DNA of 64,000 bases from Paucibacter sp. B2R-40 (lineage in GTDB: Bacteria > Pseudomonadota > Gammaproteobacteria > Burkholderiales > Burkholderiaceae_C), in assembly GCF_025717555.1 (NCBI RefSeq), contig NZ_JAJIRP010000002.1:248001-312000 (forward strand), written 5' to 3'. A program made the translations under genes and the position numbers. How positions within the stretch are numbered: position 1 is the stretch's first letter; the number at the start of each line of letters is the position of its first letter. The notes beneath the pieces are model-generated. The model had not been told where the DNA came from. It searched no databases and saw only the letters and a list, made by a program, of their open reading frames with translations. Shown in pieces: positions 7,546-15,756 of this stretch.

Positions 7546-9402
7546 TCACGACACCGTGTGCAGGCTGAGCTCGAAGGAAAAGCGGCTGCCGGCGCTAAAC
7601 TCGCTGTGCACATGGATTTCGCTGCCCATCTCACGCATCAGCTGCTGGCTGATCGACAGACCCAGGCCGGTGCCGCCCAGGCAGCGAGCGTCGTCCACCA
7701 CCTGCTCGAACGGCTGGAACAGGCGCACCAGTTGATGATCGGCAATGCCGATGCCGGTGTCGCTGACTTCGAAACTCAGGCGCGCCACGCCCTCTTGCAA
7801 ACTCAGCAAACGCACTGACAGCCCGACACTTCCCGTATCGGTGAATTTCATCGCATTCGAGAGCAGATTCAGCAAGACCTGACGCAGGCGTTGGCCGTCC
7901 ACCATCACCCTGGAGGGCAGTTGCAGGCCGAGGTCAATATTGAACAGCAGGTGCTTTTGCTCGATGCGCAGGCGCACGCTGTCACACACCATGTCCAAGA
8001 GCGCGCGCAGATCCACCGAACTCGGCTGCAAGCGCACCTTGCCGGCTTCGATGCTGGCGGTGTCGAGCACGTCCGTGATCAAGCTGAGCAAATGCTCGCC
8101 CGAGTCGCGCACCTGCGCGATCTTGCTTTGCTGCGCAGCACTCAGGCTGTCGTCCATCTGCAGCAACTGGGTGAAGCCCAGGATCGCGTTCAAGGGCGTT
8201 CGAAACTCATGACTCATGGTGGCCAAGAAGCGGCTCTTGGCCTGGCTGGCGGACTCGGCGCGTTGCTTGGCCTGGCTCAACTCCACGGTGCGCTCGGTGA
8301 CCAGCTCTTCCAGGTGGTCACGGTGATGGGTCAACTCTTGCTCGGCCAGGCGGCGCTGGCTGATGTCACTGACCATGCCCTCGATGCGGGTGCCGCTGCC
8401 ATCTGCCAAGGGCACGACATGAACGCTGAGCTCGACCCATAACTGCATACCTTCTCGGTTGGCGATCAGCAAGGGCACCTGCTGCAGCAAGCGATAACGG
8501 GTCAGCGCCCGGGCGATGCGCTTGTACTCCAGGGCCTCCACCTGCACCAGCGCGCGCAAGCGGCGACCCGACTTGAGCGCCTCTTGGGGCGAGGCGTAGC
8601 CCAGCATCTTGGCCAGCGCACGGTTCAGGCTCAGCAAGCGGCCCTTCGAGTCTGCTTGAAAGATACCCTCGGTGGCGTTCTCGAACAGGCTGCGGTAGCG
8701 CTCCTCGCTTTGGCGCAAGCCTACCGATGAATTCAGTAGGCGCTCGCTCATCGAATTGAACTGCTGGGTCAGTACACCGATCTCGTCGCTGTGCTCGACC
8801 TCGGTGCTCGCCCCCAACTCGCCCGCTGCCACGCGCTGCGCCATTGCGCCTAGCCGCTTGACCGGGCGTGTCACCAGGCGATTGATCAGCAAATAGCTGG
8901 TCGCAATCACCGCCGCCAAGGTGGCGGCGAGCAAGCCGGCGACAAAACGCCGCGTATGGGTGACCTGGGCCTGCACCAACTCACTCGTGGAGATCAGCAC
9001 CGCCTGGGCCACCAGCGTGGGCTCGGCATGCGGGCTGCTTTGATACATCACCGGAAACTCGCGGCGCAGCGGCAGCACGGCCGGCCGATTGCGCTCGCGC
9101 CGCAGCGGCGCGGCGTTGACACCCAAGCTGATCATCTCGACCGCATGCACCTCCGGGTCGGCCATCACCGCATCGAGCAAGTTCTCGATCGCCGTGCCGT
9201 CCAGATTCCAGATCGGGGCGGCAAAACTGCGCGCCACCAGATCGGCCATGCGCTGCTCGCGCTGCACCAGCGCCAGCGACAACTCGCGCTCTTCGGCCAC
9301 CGTCCAGTACCAGCCCAGCGCCAGCACCAGAATGCTCGCCACCAGGCCGATGCCGGCAATCAAGCGGGTCTGAATTCCAATGCTTACCGGGCTCCGTCCC
9401 AT
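7546..9402 (-). CDS. Membrane sensor histidine kinase (HAMP-PAS-HisKA-HATPase)
   Basis: A 618-aa kinase. An N-terminal membrane helix (GIGLVASILVLALGWYW), a periplasmic domain of about 120 residues and a second helix are followed by a HAMP linker (RPVKRLGAMAQRVAAGEL), a PAS domain, a coiled coil, the phosphoacceptor box SHEFRTPLNAILGF and an ATPase domain with NLLSNAMKFTDTG, DTGIGI and GGTGLGLSI motifs. It has no receiver domain and no adjacent response-regulator gene, so its partner lies elsewhere. The neighbours (topB upstream, AEC permease downstream) do not reveal the signal. Confidence 0.93.
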   Translation of the reverse strand: MGRSPVSIGIQTRLIAGIGLVASILVLALGWYWTVAEERELSLALVQREQRMADLVARSFAAPIWNLDGTAIENLLDAVMADPEVHAVEMISLGVNAAPLRRERNRPAVLPLRREFPVMYQSSPHAEPTLVAQAVLISTSELVQAQVTHTRRFVAGLLAATLAAVIATSYLLINRLVTRPVKRLGAMAQRVAAGELGASTEVEHSDEIGVLTQQFNSMSERLLNSSVGLRQSEERYRSLFENATEGIFQADSKGRLLSLNRALAKMLGYASPQEALKSGRRLRALVQVEALEYKRIARALTRYRLLQQVPLLIANREGMQLWVELSVHVVPLADGSGTRIEGMVSDISQRRLAEQELTHHRDHLEELVTERTVELSQAKQRAESASQAKSRFLATMSHEFRTPLNAILGFTQLLQMDDSLSAAQQSKIAQVRDSGEHLLSLITDVLDTASIEAGKVRLQPSSVDLRALLDMVCDSVRLRIEQKHLLFNIDLGLQLPSRVMVDGQRLRQVLLNLLSNAMKFTDTGSVGLSVRLLSLQEGVARLSFEVSDTGIGIADHQLVRLFQPFEQVVDDARCLGGTGLGLSISQQLMREMGSEIHVHSEFSAGSRFSFELSLHTVS

Positions 9403-9429
9403 GCTCCAGGTCCTCAGCGTTCAGCTTGA

Positions 9430-12189
9430 CTAAGCTGCCTTCTTGACGGCAACTTTCTTCGCTGCGGCCTTCTTTGCCGGCGCCTTCTTGGCCGCGACTT
9501 TCTTGGCTGCCACCGTCTTGGCTGGCGCAGCGGTCTTGGCCGCAGCTGGCTTGGCGCCGGGCTTGAGCGCACGCGGCTCAAACTCGAACATTACCTTGCC
9601 TTCCTTCTTGTCATAGGCCAGGAAAGCCTTGAACTTGCGGCGCGTCTTGTTGGAGACAAAGTTTTCCAGCAAGGCGGTCTTGCCCTCGGCCAGGAGCTTT
9701 TGCATCTGTGCCACTTCAATCGGCTGCTGCAAGATGATCTTGCCGCTCTTGAAGTCGCAGGTCACGGCCGCACCGACCGCATGTTCGCAGACATAGTTGG
9801 CCCCATGCTCGAACACATGACCCTGGCATTTCGGGCAAGCACCCAGCGAGGTCTGCGCGCTGAAGTCGACCGGCTCGCCGTCACCCTCGGCCTTTTTCGC
9901 GTCTTCACCGAAGTCGAATTCGAGCTTCCAGTTGTGGATCTCGTCGTCATAGACCAAGGCCAGCTCGGCGGTGAAAGGCCAACCGGCCTTGGAGCGGAAG
10001 CCCTCCAGCGGGCCGATCTTCTTGTCAGTCAAGAACTTCTCAACCTCATGTAACTCGAAGCTGCGGCCACCCGGAATCTTGCCGATCGAGAAGCCGCAGC
10101 CTTCTGCTGCGACCGGGTCGCCCGCCGGGCCGCTCCCAAGGGCGGCCACATCCCCTCGGGGGACCGGCTGCGTACCCGCAGCCGAGGGGCCATGTCCCCC
10201 GCCGATGCAGGTGTAGCGACGATAGTTCTCCTTCACCACGCCGCCACACTTCGGGCAGGGTGCCTTCAAGGTCGCGTAATCACCCGGGATGGTGTCGCGG
10301 TCATATTCCTTGGCCTTTTGCACCACGCGCTCGGTCATTGCGGCGATTTCGGCCATGAAGGTGTCGCGGTTCAAGCGGCCCTTCTCCATCTCGGCCAGCT
10401 GGAATTCCCAGTTGCCGGTCAGCTCGGGCTTGGTCAACTCCTGCACATCGAGGCCGCGCAGCAGCGTCATCAGCTGGAAGGACTTGGCGGTGGGCACCAG
10501 CTCGCGGCCGTCGCGCAGCATGTACTTCTCCATGATCAAGCCTTCGATGGTGGCCGCCCGCGTGGCTGGCGTGCCCAGGCCCTTCTCGGTCATCGCGGCG
10601 CGCAGCTCTTCGTCGTCGATCAGCTTGCCCGCTCCTTCCATCGCCGACAACAACGTCGCTTCGGTGTAGCGCGCCGGCGGCTTGGTCTGCAAACTCTTCA
10701 CATCGACGGACTCGGTGCGCACCACCTCGCCCGGCGCCACCGCGACCAGATTGGCGTCGTCTTCCTGCGCCTCTTTGCCATACACGGCCAGCCAGCCCGG
10801 TTTGACCAGGATCTTGCCGTTGGTCTGGAAGTTCAATTCCTGACCCGCCGCCTTGACGGTCGATATACGCGTCGTCACCATGAATTCGGCCGGCGGGAAG
10901 AACACGCCCAGGAAGCGCTTGACCACCATGTCATAGAGCTTGGCCTCGATGTCGCTGAGGCTCTTGGGCGCTTGCAGGGTCGGGATGATGGCAAAGTGAT
11001 CCGAGACCTTGGCGTTGTCGAAGACCTTCTTGGTCGGCTTGATATAGCCTTCCTTCAAGGCCTTGCGAGCATGGGTCGCCAGCTCGCGCAGTGGGCCCGG
11101 CATGTCCTCATTGGCGATCATCTCGGCGGTCTGCTTGGCGACGGCCAGATAGTCCTCGGGCAGATAGCGCGAGTCGGTCCGCGGGTAGGTCAGGACCTTG
11201 TGCTTCTCATACAAGGCCTGGGCCAGACTCAATGTGGTCTTGGCCGAGAAGCCAAAGCGCGAGTTGGCCTCGCGCTGCAAGGTCGTCAAGTCATAGAGGC
11301 CGCCGCAACTGCTGGTCGTGGGCTTACTTTCCTCGCGCACGCTGGCCGGCTGGCCGAGTGCGGCCAGCGCGATGGCGTCGGCATCGGCCCGGTTCCAGAC
11401 CCGGTCAGCACGGCGCTCCAGGTCCTCGTCTTTCTTCCAGGCCGGGTCAAACCACTTGCCTTCGTACTGGCCGGCGACGGCGTCGAAATTGGCGCGCACT
11501 TCCCAATAGTCACGCGAGACATGCTTGCGGATCTTTTCTTCACGCTCGACCACGATGGACAGCGTCGGCGTCTGCACCCGGCCCACGGTGGTCAGGAAGA
11601 AGCCGCCGTCGCGCGAATTGAAGGCCGTCATCGCCCGCGTACCGTTGATGCCGACCAGCCAGTCCGCCTCGGAGCGGCACCGCGCGGCATCCGCCAGCGG
11701 CAGCATCTGCGCGTCGCTCTTGAGCTTGCCGAACCCGTCGCGAATCGCCTGCGGCGTCATCGACTGCAGCCACAGCCGCTCGACCGGCTTGTTGATCGCG
11801 GCCTTGGCCGTGCCCGCATACTGAACGATCAAGCGGAAGATCAGCTCACCCTCGCGGCCCGCGTCACAGGCGTTGATCAGTTGGGTGACGTCCTTGCGGC
11901 GGATCAGCTTGACCAGGGCGTTCAGCCGGCCCTTGACCTTGTCGATAGGGTTCAGGTCAAAGTGAGGCGGGATCACCGGCAGATTGGCGAAACTCCATTT
12001 GCCGCGCTTAACGTCGAATTCCTCCGGCGCCTTGATCTCCACCAGATGGCCGACGGCCGAGCTGACCACATATTGATCGCTCTCGAAATATTCATCATGC
12101 TTTTCGAACTTGCCGGCGCTGGAGGTCAGCGCGCGGACGATGTCTTGAGCCACGGAGGGCTTCTCGGCAATGATCAGGGTCTTGCTCAT
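9430..12189 (-). CDS. topB: DNA topoisomerase III
   Basis: A 919-aa type IA topoisomerase. The Toprim start LIIAEKPSVAQDIVRAL, the ACDAGREGELIFR acidic motif, VGRVQTPTLSIV and the catalytic-tyrosine region LTYPRTDSRYL are all present. C-terminal zinc-ribbon-like CPKCGG and CPKCQG modules follow. Two oddities stand out. A Gly/Pro/Ala-rich stretch of about 30 residues interrupts the first zinc ribbon, and the last 45 residues are a Lys/Ala/Pro tail (AAKKVAAKKAPAKKAAAKK) resembling histone H1-like bacterial proteins. The enzyme decatenates DNA and resolves recombination intermediates. It is divergent from the SET-domain gene. Confidence 0.96.
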   Translation of the reverse strand: MSKTLIIAEKPSVAQDIVRALTSSAGKFEKHDEYFESDQYVVSSAVGHLVEIKAPEEFDVKRGKWSFANLPVIPPHFDLNPIDKVKGRLNALVKLIRRKDVTQLINACDAGREGELIFRLIVQYAGTAKAAINKPVERLWLQSMTPQAIRDGFGKLKSDAQMLPLADAARCRSEADWLVGINGTRAMTAFNSRDGGFFLTTVGRVQTPTLSIVVEREEKIRKHVSRDYWEVRANFDAVAGQYEGKWFDPAWKKDEDLERRADRVWNRADADAIALAALGQPASVREESKPTTSSCGGLYDLTTLQREANSRFGFSAKTTLSLAQALYEKHKVLTYPRTDSRYLPEDYLAVAKQTAEMIANEDMPGPLRELATHARKALKEGYIKPTKKVFDNAKVSDHFAIIPTLQAPKSLSDIEAKLYDMVVKRFLGVFFPPAEFMVTTRISTVKAAGQELNFQTNGKILVKPGWLAVYGKEAQEDDANLVAVAPGEVVRTESVDVKSLQTKPPARYTEATLLSAMEGAGKLIDDEELRAAMTEKGLGTPATRAATIEGLIMEKYMLRDGRELVPTAKSFQLMTLLRGLDVQELTKPELTGNWEFQLAEMEKGRLNRDTFMAEIAAMTERVVQKAKEYDRDTIPGDYATLKAPCPKCGGVVKENYRRYTCIGGGHGPSAAGTQPVPRGDVAALGSGPAGDPVAAEGCGFSIGKIPGGRSFELHEVEKFLTDKKIGPLEGFRSKAGWPFTAELALVYDDEIHNWKLEFDFGEDAKKAEGDGEPVDFSAQTSLGACPKCQGHVFEHGANYVCEHAVGAAVTCDFKSGKIILQQPIEVAQMQKLLAEGKTALLENFVSNKTRRKFKAFLAYDKKEGKVMFEFEPRALKPGAKPAAAKTAAPAKTVAAKKVAAKKAPAKKAAAKKVAVKKAA
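10112..10203. repeat. Palindromic insert within topB
   Basis: This in-frame segment of about 90 bp breaks the topB zinc ribbon. It contains GGCTGCG-TACC-CGCAGCC (10166-10183), a perfect 7-bp stem, and overlapping outer arms CCCCTCGG (10152) and CCGAGGGG (10182-10189). Such an arrangement is typical of small interspersed REP-like elements; whether other copies exist in the genome cannot be seen from this window. Boundaries are estimated from where normal TopB sequence resumes (CGFSIGKIPGGR). Confidence 0.5.
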
Positions 12190-12264
12190 GATGATGATGT
12201 TTTCTTTTCGTCAATGATCGGGCACCCGGCAAACCGAGTTAGACCCTGCCTACAATCCGGCCTC

Positions 12265-12308
12265 GCGCACATACACACGCACGCACGCACCCACACGCGC
12301 GCACACCC
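12265..12308. repeat. CA/CG-rich simple sequence repeat
   Basis: An alternating purine-pyrimidine tract of CAC, CGCA and CGCG units fills the 44 bp before a short leader, in the divergent region between topB and the SET-domain gene. Tracts of this type can slip during replication and can adopt Z-DNA. It lies between the two start codons, so length change could alter spacing for either gene's expression. Confidence 0.6.
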
Positions 12309-12334
12309 ATGAATTCAATGTACCTAAAAAGCCG

Positions 12335-12844
12335 ATGAGCTCGTCAACAGCGAAAAAAACTGTCAAGCCTTTGCCCGCGGCCAAACAAGCCAAACCCACG
12401 GGCAGGCGCATTCAGGTACGAAATTCTGGTGTCCATGGGCGCGGAGTCTATGCGCTCACGCACCTCAATGCCGGCGATGTGCTGATTGAATACACCGGCG
12501 AGCGTATTTCTTGGGACGAAGCGATGGACCGCCACCCCCATGACCCGGCCCAGCCCAACCATACTTTTTACTTCCACATCGAAGACGGCCGCGTCATCGA
12601 CGCACTGCATGGCGGCAACAGCTCACGCTGGATCAACCATGCCTGCGACCCTAACTGTGAAGCCGATGAGGAAAACGGCCGGGTGTTCATCAAGGCGCTG
12701 CGCGACATCTGCCCCGGCGAAGAGTTGTTCTACGACTACGGCCTGACGGTTGACGAGCGCTACACGGCCAAGCTGAAAAAAGAATTTGCCTGCTACTGCG
12801 GCAGCCCCGAATGCCGTGGCACCATGCTGGCGCCGAAACGTTGA
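12335..12844 (+). CDS. SET-domain lysine methyltransferase-like protein
   Basis: A 169-aa protein that is mostly a SET domain with a Lys/Ala-rich start (about residues 1-25). Key parts are GVHGRGVYAL near residue 35, then SRWINHACDPNCEA (the NHxxxPN cofactor knot), ELFYDYG (catalytic tyrosine region) and the post-SET CYCGSPECRGTM, which supplies zinc cysteines. It should transfer methyl groups from S-adenosylmethionine to lysines; bacterial substrates are mostly unknown. The protein is cytoplasmic (no signal). The biotin ligase gene follows at once. Start chosen at ATG 12335, which overlaps the stop of a 9-codon leader frame beginning at 12309. Confidence 0.92.
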   Translation: MSSSTAKKTVKPLPAAKQAKPTGRRIQVRNSGVHGRGVYALTHLNAGDVLIEYTGERISWDEAMDRHPHDPAQPNHTFYFHIEDGRVIDALHGGNSSRWINHACDPNCEADEENGRVFIKALRDICPGEELFYDYGLTVDERYTAKLKKEFACYCGSPECRGTMLAPKR

Positions 12845-12855
12845 GTCATGCAGCC

Positions 12856-13752
12856 GTGAACCCCGCTTATCAGAACTGGAATGCCGAGAAGCTCTACGAG
12901 GCCTTGCTGCCGCTATTGCCCGGCATCAGCATCGAGGTCTTGGCACGCGCCGAATCAACCAATAGCGCGCTGCTGGACCGCATCAAAAGCGACGCCCGCA
13001 GCGGCGAGCCCCAGCCCTATGGTCGCCGCGCCCACGATATGCAACCCTGCCTGCTGGTGGCCGAGCATCAGACTCATGGCCGCGGGCGCTTGGGGCGCGC
13101 CTGGTTGTCGGCACCCGGCAGTTCGCTGACTTTCTCGCTGGCCTTGAACTTGGCACCCGCAGATTGGTCGGGGCTCTCGCTGGCGGTGGGCTGCGCGATT
13201 GCCGAGGCCTTGGAGCCCAGCCTAGGGCTTAAGCAAGCACCACGCCTGACCTTGAAATGGCCCAACGACATCTGGCTGGACGGCCGCAAGCTCGGCGGCA
13301 TCTTGATCGAGACCGTGACGGCCGGCGCGGGCCGCATGGCGGTGATAGGCGTGGGGCTGAACATCAAGGAACTGAACGCCGGCAAGGACAGTGAGGACTC
13401 CAGCCTGCAATTCAACACCGGTTTTGCTGCGCTGAATGAACTGCGACCTGACTGCACGGCGCCCGCTGCGCTGGCCTTGATTGCCCCGGCCTTGGTGCAA
13501 TGCTTGCTGGATTTTGAGCAAAACGGCTTCGGACCTTGGGCATCGCGCTATGCCAGGCGAGACCTGACCCTGGGCCAAGGCGTGACGGCCGGCCAGGTCG
13601 AGGGCGTCTCGCGCGGCGTCGGCACACAGGGCGAATTGTTGCTGCAGACCCCGCAGGGTGTGGTGGCGATCAACGGCGGCGAGGTCAGTCTGCGCCTGAC
13701 GCCTTCGCCTGACGTCTGCGCCGCCCAGCAGCAACCGCAACAGCAAGGCTGA
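12856..13752 (+). CDS. birA: Biotin--[acetyl-CoA carboxylase] ligase
   Basis: About 298 aa. It joins biotin to biotin-dependent carboxylases through biotinyl-AMP. Motifs: the substrate loop HGRGRLGRAWLSAPGSSL, LKWPNDIWLDGRKLGGIL and VIGVGLNI. No N-terminal DNA-binding domain is present, so it is a ligase rather than a BirA-type repressor. The start is uncertain. GTG 12856 lies just after the SET gene and is used here; TTG 12841 and ATG 12811 are in frame but overlap that gene. The SPOR-like gene follows 4 bp later. Confidence 0.92.
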   Translation: MNPAYQNWNAEKLYEALLPLLPGISIEVLARAESTNSALLDRIKSDARSGEPQPYGRRAHDMQPCLLVAEHQTHGRGRLGRAWLSAPGSSLTFSLALNLAPADWSGLSLAVGCAIAEALEPSLGLKQAPRLTLKWPNDIWLDGRKLGGILIETVTAGAGRMAVIGVGLNIKELNAGKDSEDSSLQFNTGFAALNELRPDCTAPAALALIAPALVQCLLDFEQNGFGPWASRYARRDLTLGQGVTAGQVEGVSRGVGTQGELLLQTPQGVVAINGGEVSLRLTPSPDVCAAQQQPQQQG

Positions 13753-13756
13753 ACCC

Positions 13757-14479
13757 GTGCTGCGCGCCCTGGTCCTGCTGCTGATTTTGCTGAATGGGCT
13801 ATTTTTCGGCTGGACGCGGGGCTGGCTGGATGGGGTGATTGGCATCAAGGCCAGCGGTGAGCGAGAACCCGAGCGGGTCGCCGCTCAAGTGCATCCTGAG
13901 CGCATCACGCTGCTGAGCCCACAGGCCGCAGCCGCGCTGCAAACCCGCAGCTGTCTGGAGTTAGCAAGCCCCTTGAACGGGGATGCCGCGCTGGCCGAGG
14001 CGCAGGCTGTGCTGCAGCGCGCCGGCTTCACGGCCAGTGATTGGCAAGCCCAATCGGCCGAGCAGCCTGGTGTGTGGGCGGTGGCGTCGATTCGCCTGCC
14101 TTCCAAGGACTTCCAGGCGCGCAAGGAAGAGACCTACAAGAAGATGAGAATCGCCTTTGAGTACCTGAGCGGCCCGCCCGAGGAGTTGCCCACCATGGTG
14201 CTAGGCCGCCACGCCAGCGAGAAAGCGGCGCAAGCCGCGCTCGACGCCTACACGCAGCGGCAGCTGAAAGGCTTGCGGGTCTTGCAGCTGCAAGCGCCCA
14301 TGCAGCGTCATGTCCTGCGCGTGCCCAAGGCCGACAGCGCCCAGGCCGCCAAGCTGCTGGGGCTGGCCAAGGAGCCGGCTCTGCAAGGCGGCTTCAAGGC
14401 TTGCGCGGCGCAAGCAGCAGTGCCAGCGGCGACTGCGGCAAGCTCCACGGCTGCTGCGAGCTCGGCAAGCGCGCCCTGA
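13757..14479 (+). CDS. SPOR-like membrane-anchored protein
   Basis: A 240-aa protein with a GTG start 4 bp after the biotin ligase stop. One N-terminal membrane helix (LRALVLLLILLNGLFFGW) is followed by a periplasmic region. That region holds repeated SPOR-like elements (AEAQAVLQRAGF near residue 76, and an AAQAALDAY unit near residue 160) and ends in a low-complexity Ala/Ser tail. SPOR domains bind denuded peptidoglycan at the division septum. In Betaproteobacteria similar proteins often follow birA, usually with coaX between them; coaX is absent here. The SPOR call is from pattern only. Confidence 0.7.
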   Translation: MLRALVLLLILLNGLFFGWTRGWLDGVIGIKASGEREPERVAAQVHPERITLLSPQAAAALQTRSCLELASPLNGDAALAEAQAVLQRAGFTASDWQAQSAEQPGVWAVASIRLPSKDFQARKEETYKKMRIAFEYLSGPPEELPTMVLGRHASEKAAQAALDAYTQRQLKGLRVLQLQAPMQRHVLRVPKADSAQAAKLLGLAKEPALQGGFKACAAQAAVPAATAASSTAAASSASAP

Positions 14480-14500
14480 TTTTTCGCCAAGCCTTGTGCG

Positions 14501-15547
14501 CTAGCGACTCAAATCGATGGTGCCGCAAGGTACATCGATGATGATGCTTTGTGTCAGCACTTGGTCAAACACTTCGCGCCGGAGATTGAGCGTCAAACCT
14601 TCCAACCAGGCCAAGAACTCGACCCGGTTCAGATTGGGCTCGCCGACCTCACCGACCCGGTTCTTGAAAGCGGGCTGCCCCACCGCCCACATCACCTTGA
14701 ACGGGCAGGCCATGGTATTGAGATCGAAGCTGACTTTTTGCTTGTCAATGTCCTTGACCGACCCTAGGAATGCCATCAAAGAATTGTCTTTGAGCGTGTA
14801 GTCGTAGCTCCGGCTTGAGCCTCTGAAACTAAACATCTGCTCAATCGTCACTGGCTGGGCCTCAGCGGGCAAGCAGGGCAAGCGGTACTCACGCGCATGG
14901 TCTTGCGCCAGTCGGGCCATCGCCTGCGAGCTGCTGCTGTAGGCGATCGTCACCTCCGGGGCAGCATCAGGCTTAATAAAGCGGATATGCAGCAAGACGT
15001 TGCCGGAGGTGGGCTTCTTGATATTGCTCGCCAGCGGATTTTCTTCTCGCCACTGCGGCACTTCGGCCGGCGTGCGCAGGCAGCTGACCAAACTGGCGTT
15101 CGCCGGTGGCGCCACATAGCGCATATCGTTCCAATGCACAGGCTGGCCGCCCTTGGGGCTGAACGCAAACTCCTGCACGGCCTCGATTTTCTGACCGCTC
15201 GCCAAACAAGGCAATCGATAGCCGCGCAAATAACGCCGAACTTCGTAGGCCAAATCGTCCGAGCCATTGCGGCTCAGAATCTCCACTTCAGGCGCTCGGT
15301 CGGCGTCAGCAAAGCTCAGCTTGACGCGGAAATTGCCGCCGCGCTGCAAACTCAAATCTTGCTCGGGATAAACCGGGGGCGGCTCTGACATAGTCAGACA
15401 TTGCAAAGGCTTGGCAGCGTCTTGATCGACGATCGTGTTGATCGCATGCGCCGAAAATGAGCCGCACAGCGCGAGCGCTAGCGTTGGTGCCAAGCGCTGG
15501 CCCCGGCGCAGCCAAGCACTGCGGGCAAAAAACGTTGATTGATCCAC
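14501..15547 (-). CDS. Secreted protein with two related domains, unknown function
   Basis: About 348 aa. The start is set at GTG 15547 because a strong ribosome site (GGGAGGAG) lies just upstream; the frame is open further but without a plausible start. A signal peptide is clear (LAPTLALALCGSFSAHA). The mature protein contains two similar units, each with a beta-rich stretch (NFRVKLSFADADRAPEVEIL; VLLHIRFIKPDAAPEVTIAY) followed by a short YRLPCL motif. This duplication recalls TonB/energy-transducer C-terminal folds, but I cannot assign a family. Probably periplasmic. Confidence 0.7.
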   Translation of the reverse strand: MDQSTFFARSAWLRRGQRLAPTLALALCGSFSAHAINTIVDQDAAKPLQCLTMSEPPPVYPEQDLSLQRGGNFRVKLSFADADRAPEVEILSRNGSDDLAYEVRRYLRGYRLPCLASGQKIEAVQEFAFSPKGGQPVHWNDMRYVAPPANASLVSCLRTPAEVPQWREENPLASNIKKPTSGNVLLHIRFIKPDAAPEVTIAYSSSSQAMARLAQDHAREYRLPCLPAEAQPVTIEQMFSFRGSSRSYDYTLKDNSLMAFLGSVKDIDKQKVSFDLNTMACPFKVMWAVGQPAFKNRVGEVGEPNLNRVEFLAWLEGLTLNLRREVFDQVLTQSIIIDVPCGTIDLSR

Positions 15548-15756
15548 CTGATACTCCTCCCTACCTGATTCAAAGTTCGAGAAACTTTTGTTCTCTTGAA
15601 CTACGGTGCAAGGCGCGGGCACTGCATGCAAGTCCGCGCCGAGACCGTTTCTTTGCCGGCAGTATGTCGGGCTGCGGCGATCGCGCAAGCGTGTTTACAC
15701 CAAGACAAGACAAGGCTGCCGACACCCAAGCGGCCCGCCCTTCATGGCGAACAGCA

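Noticed and set aside
10192-12312. 706-codon open frame opposite topB
   Set aside because: It is a mirror of topB codon bias; the protein has no domain pattern and topB on the other strand is unmistakable.
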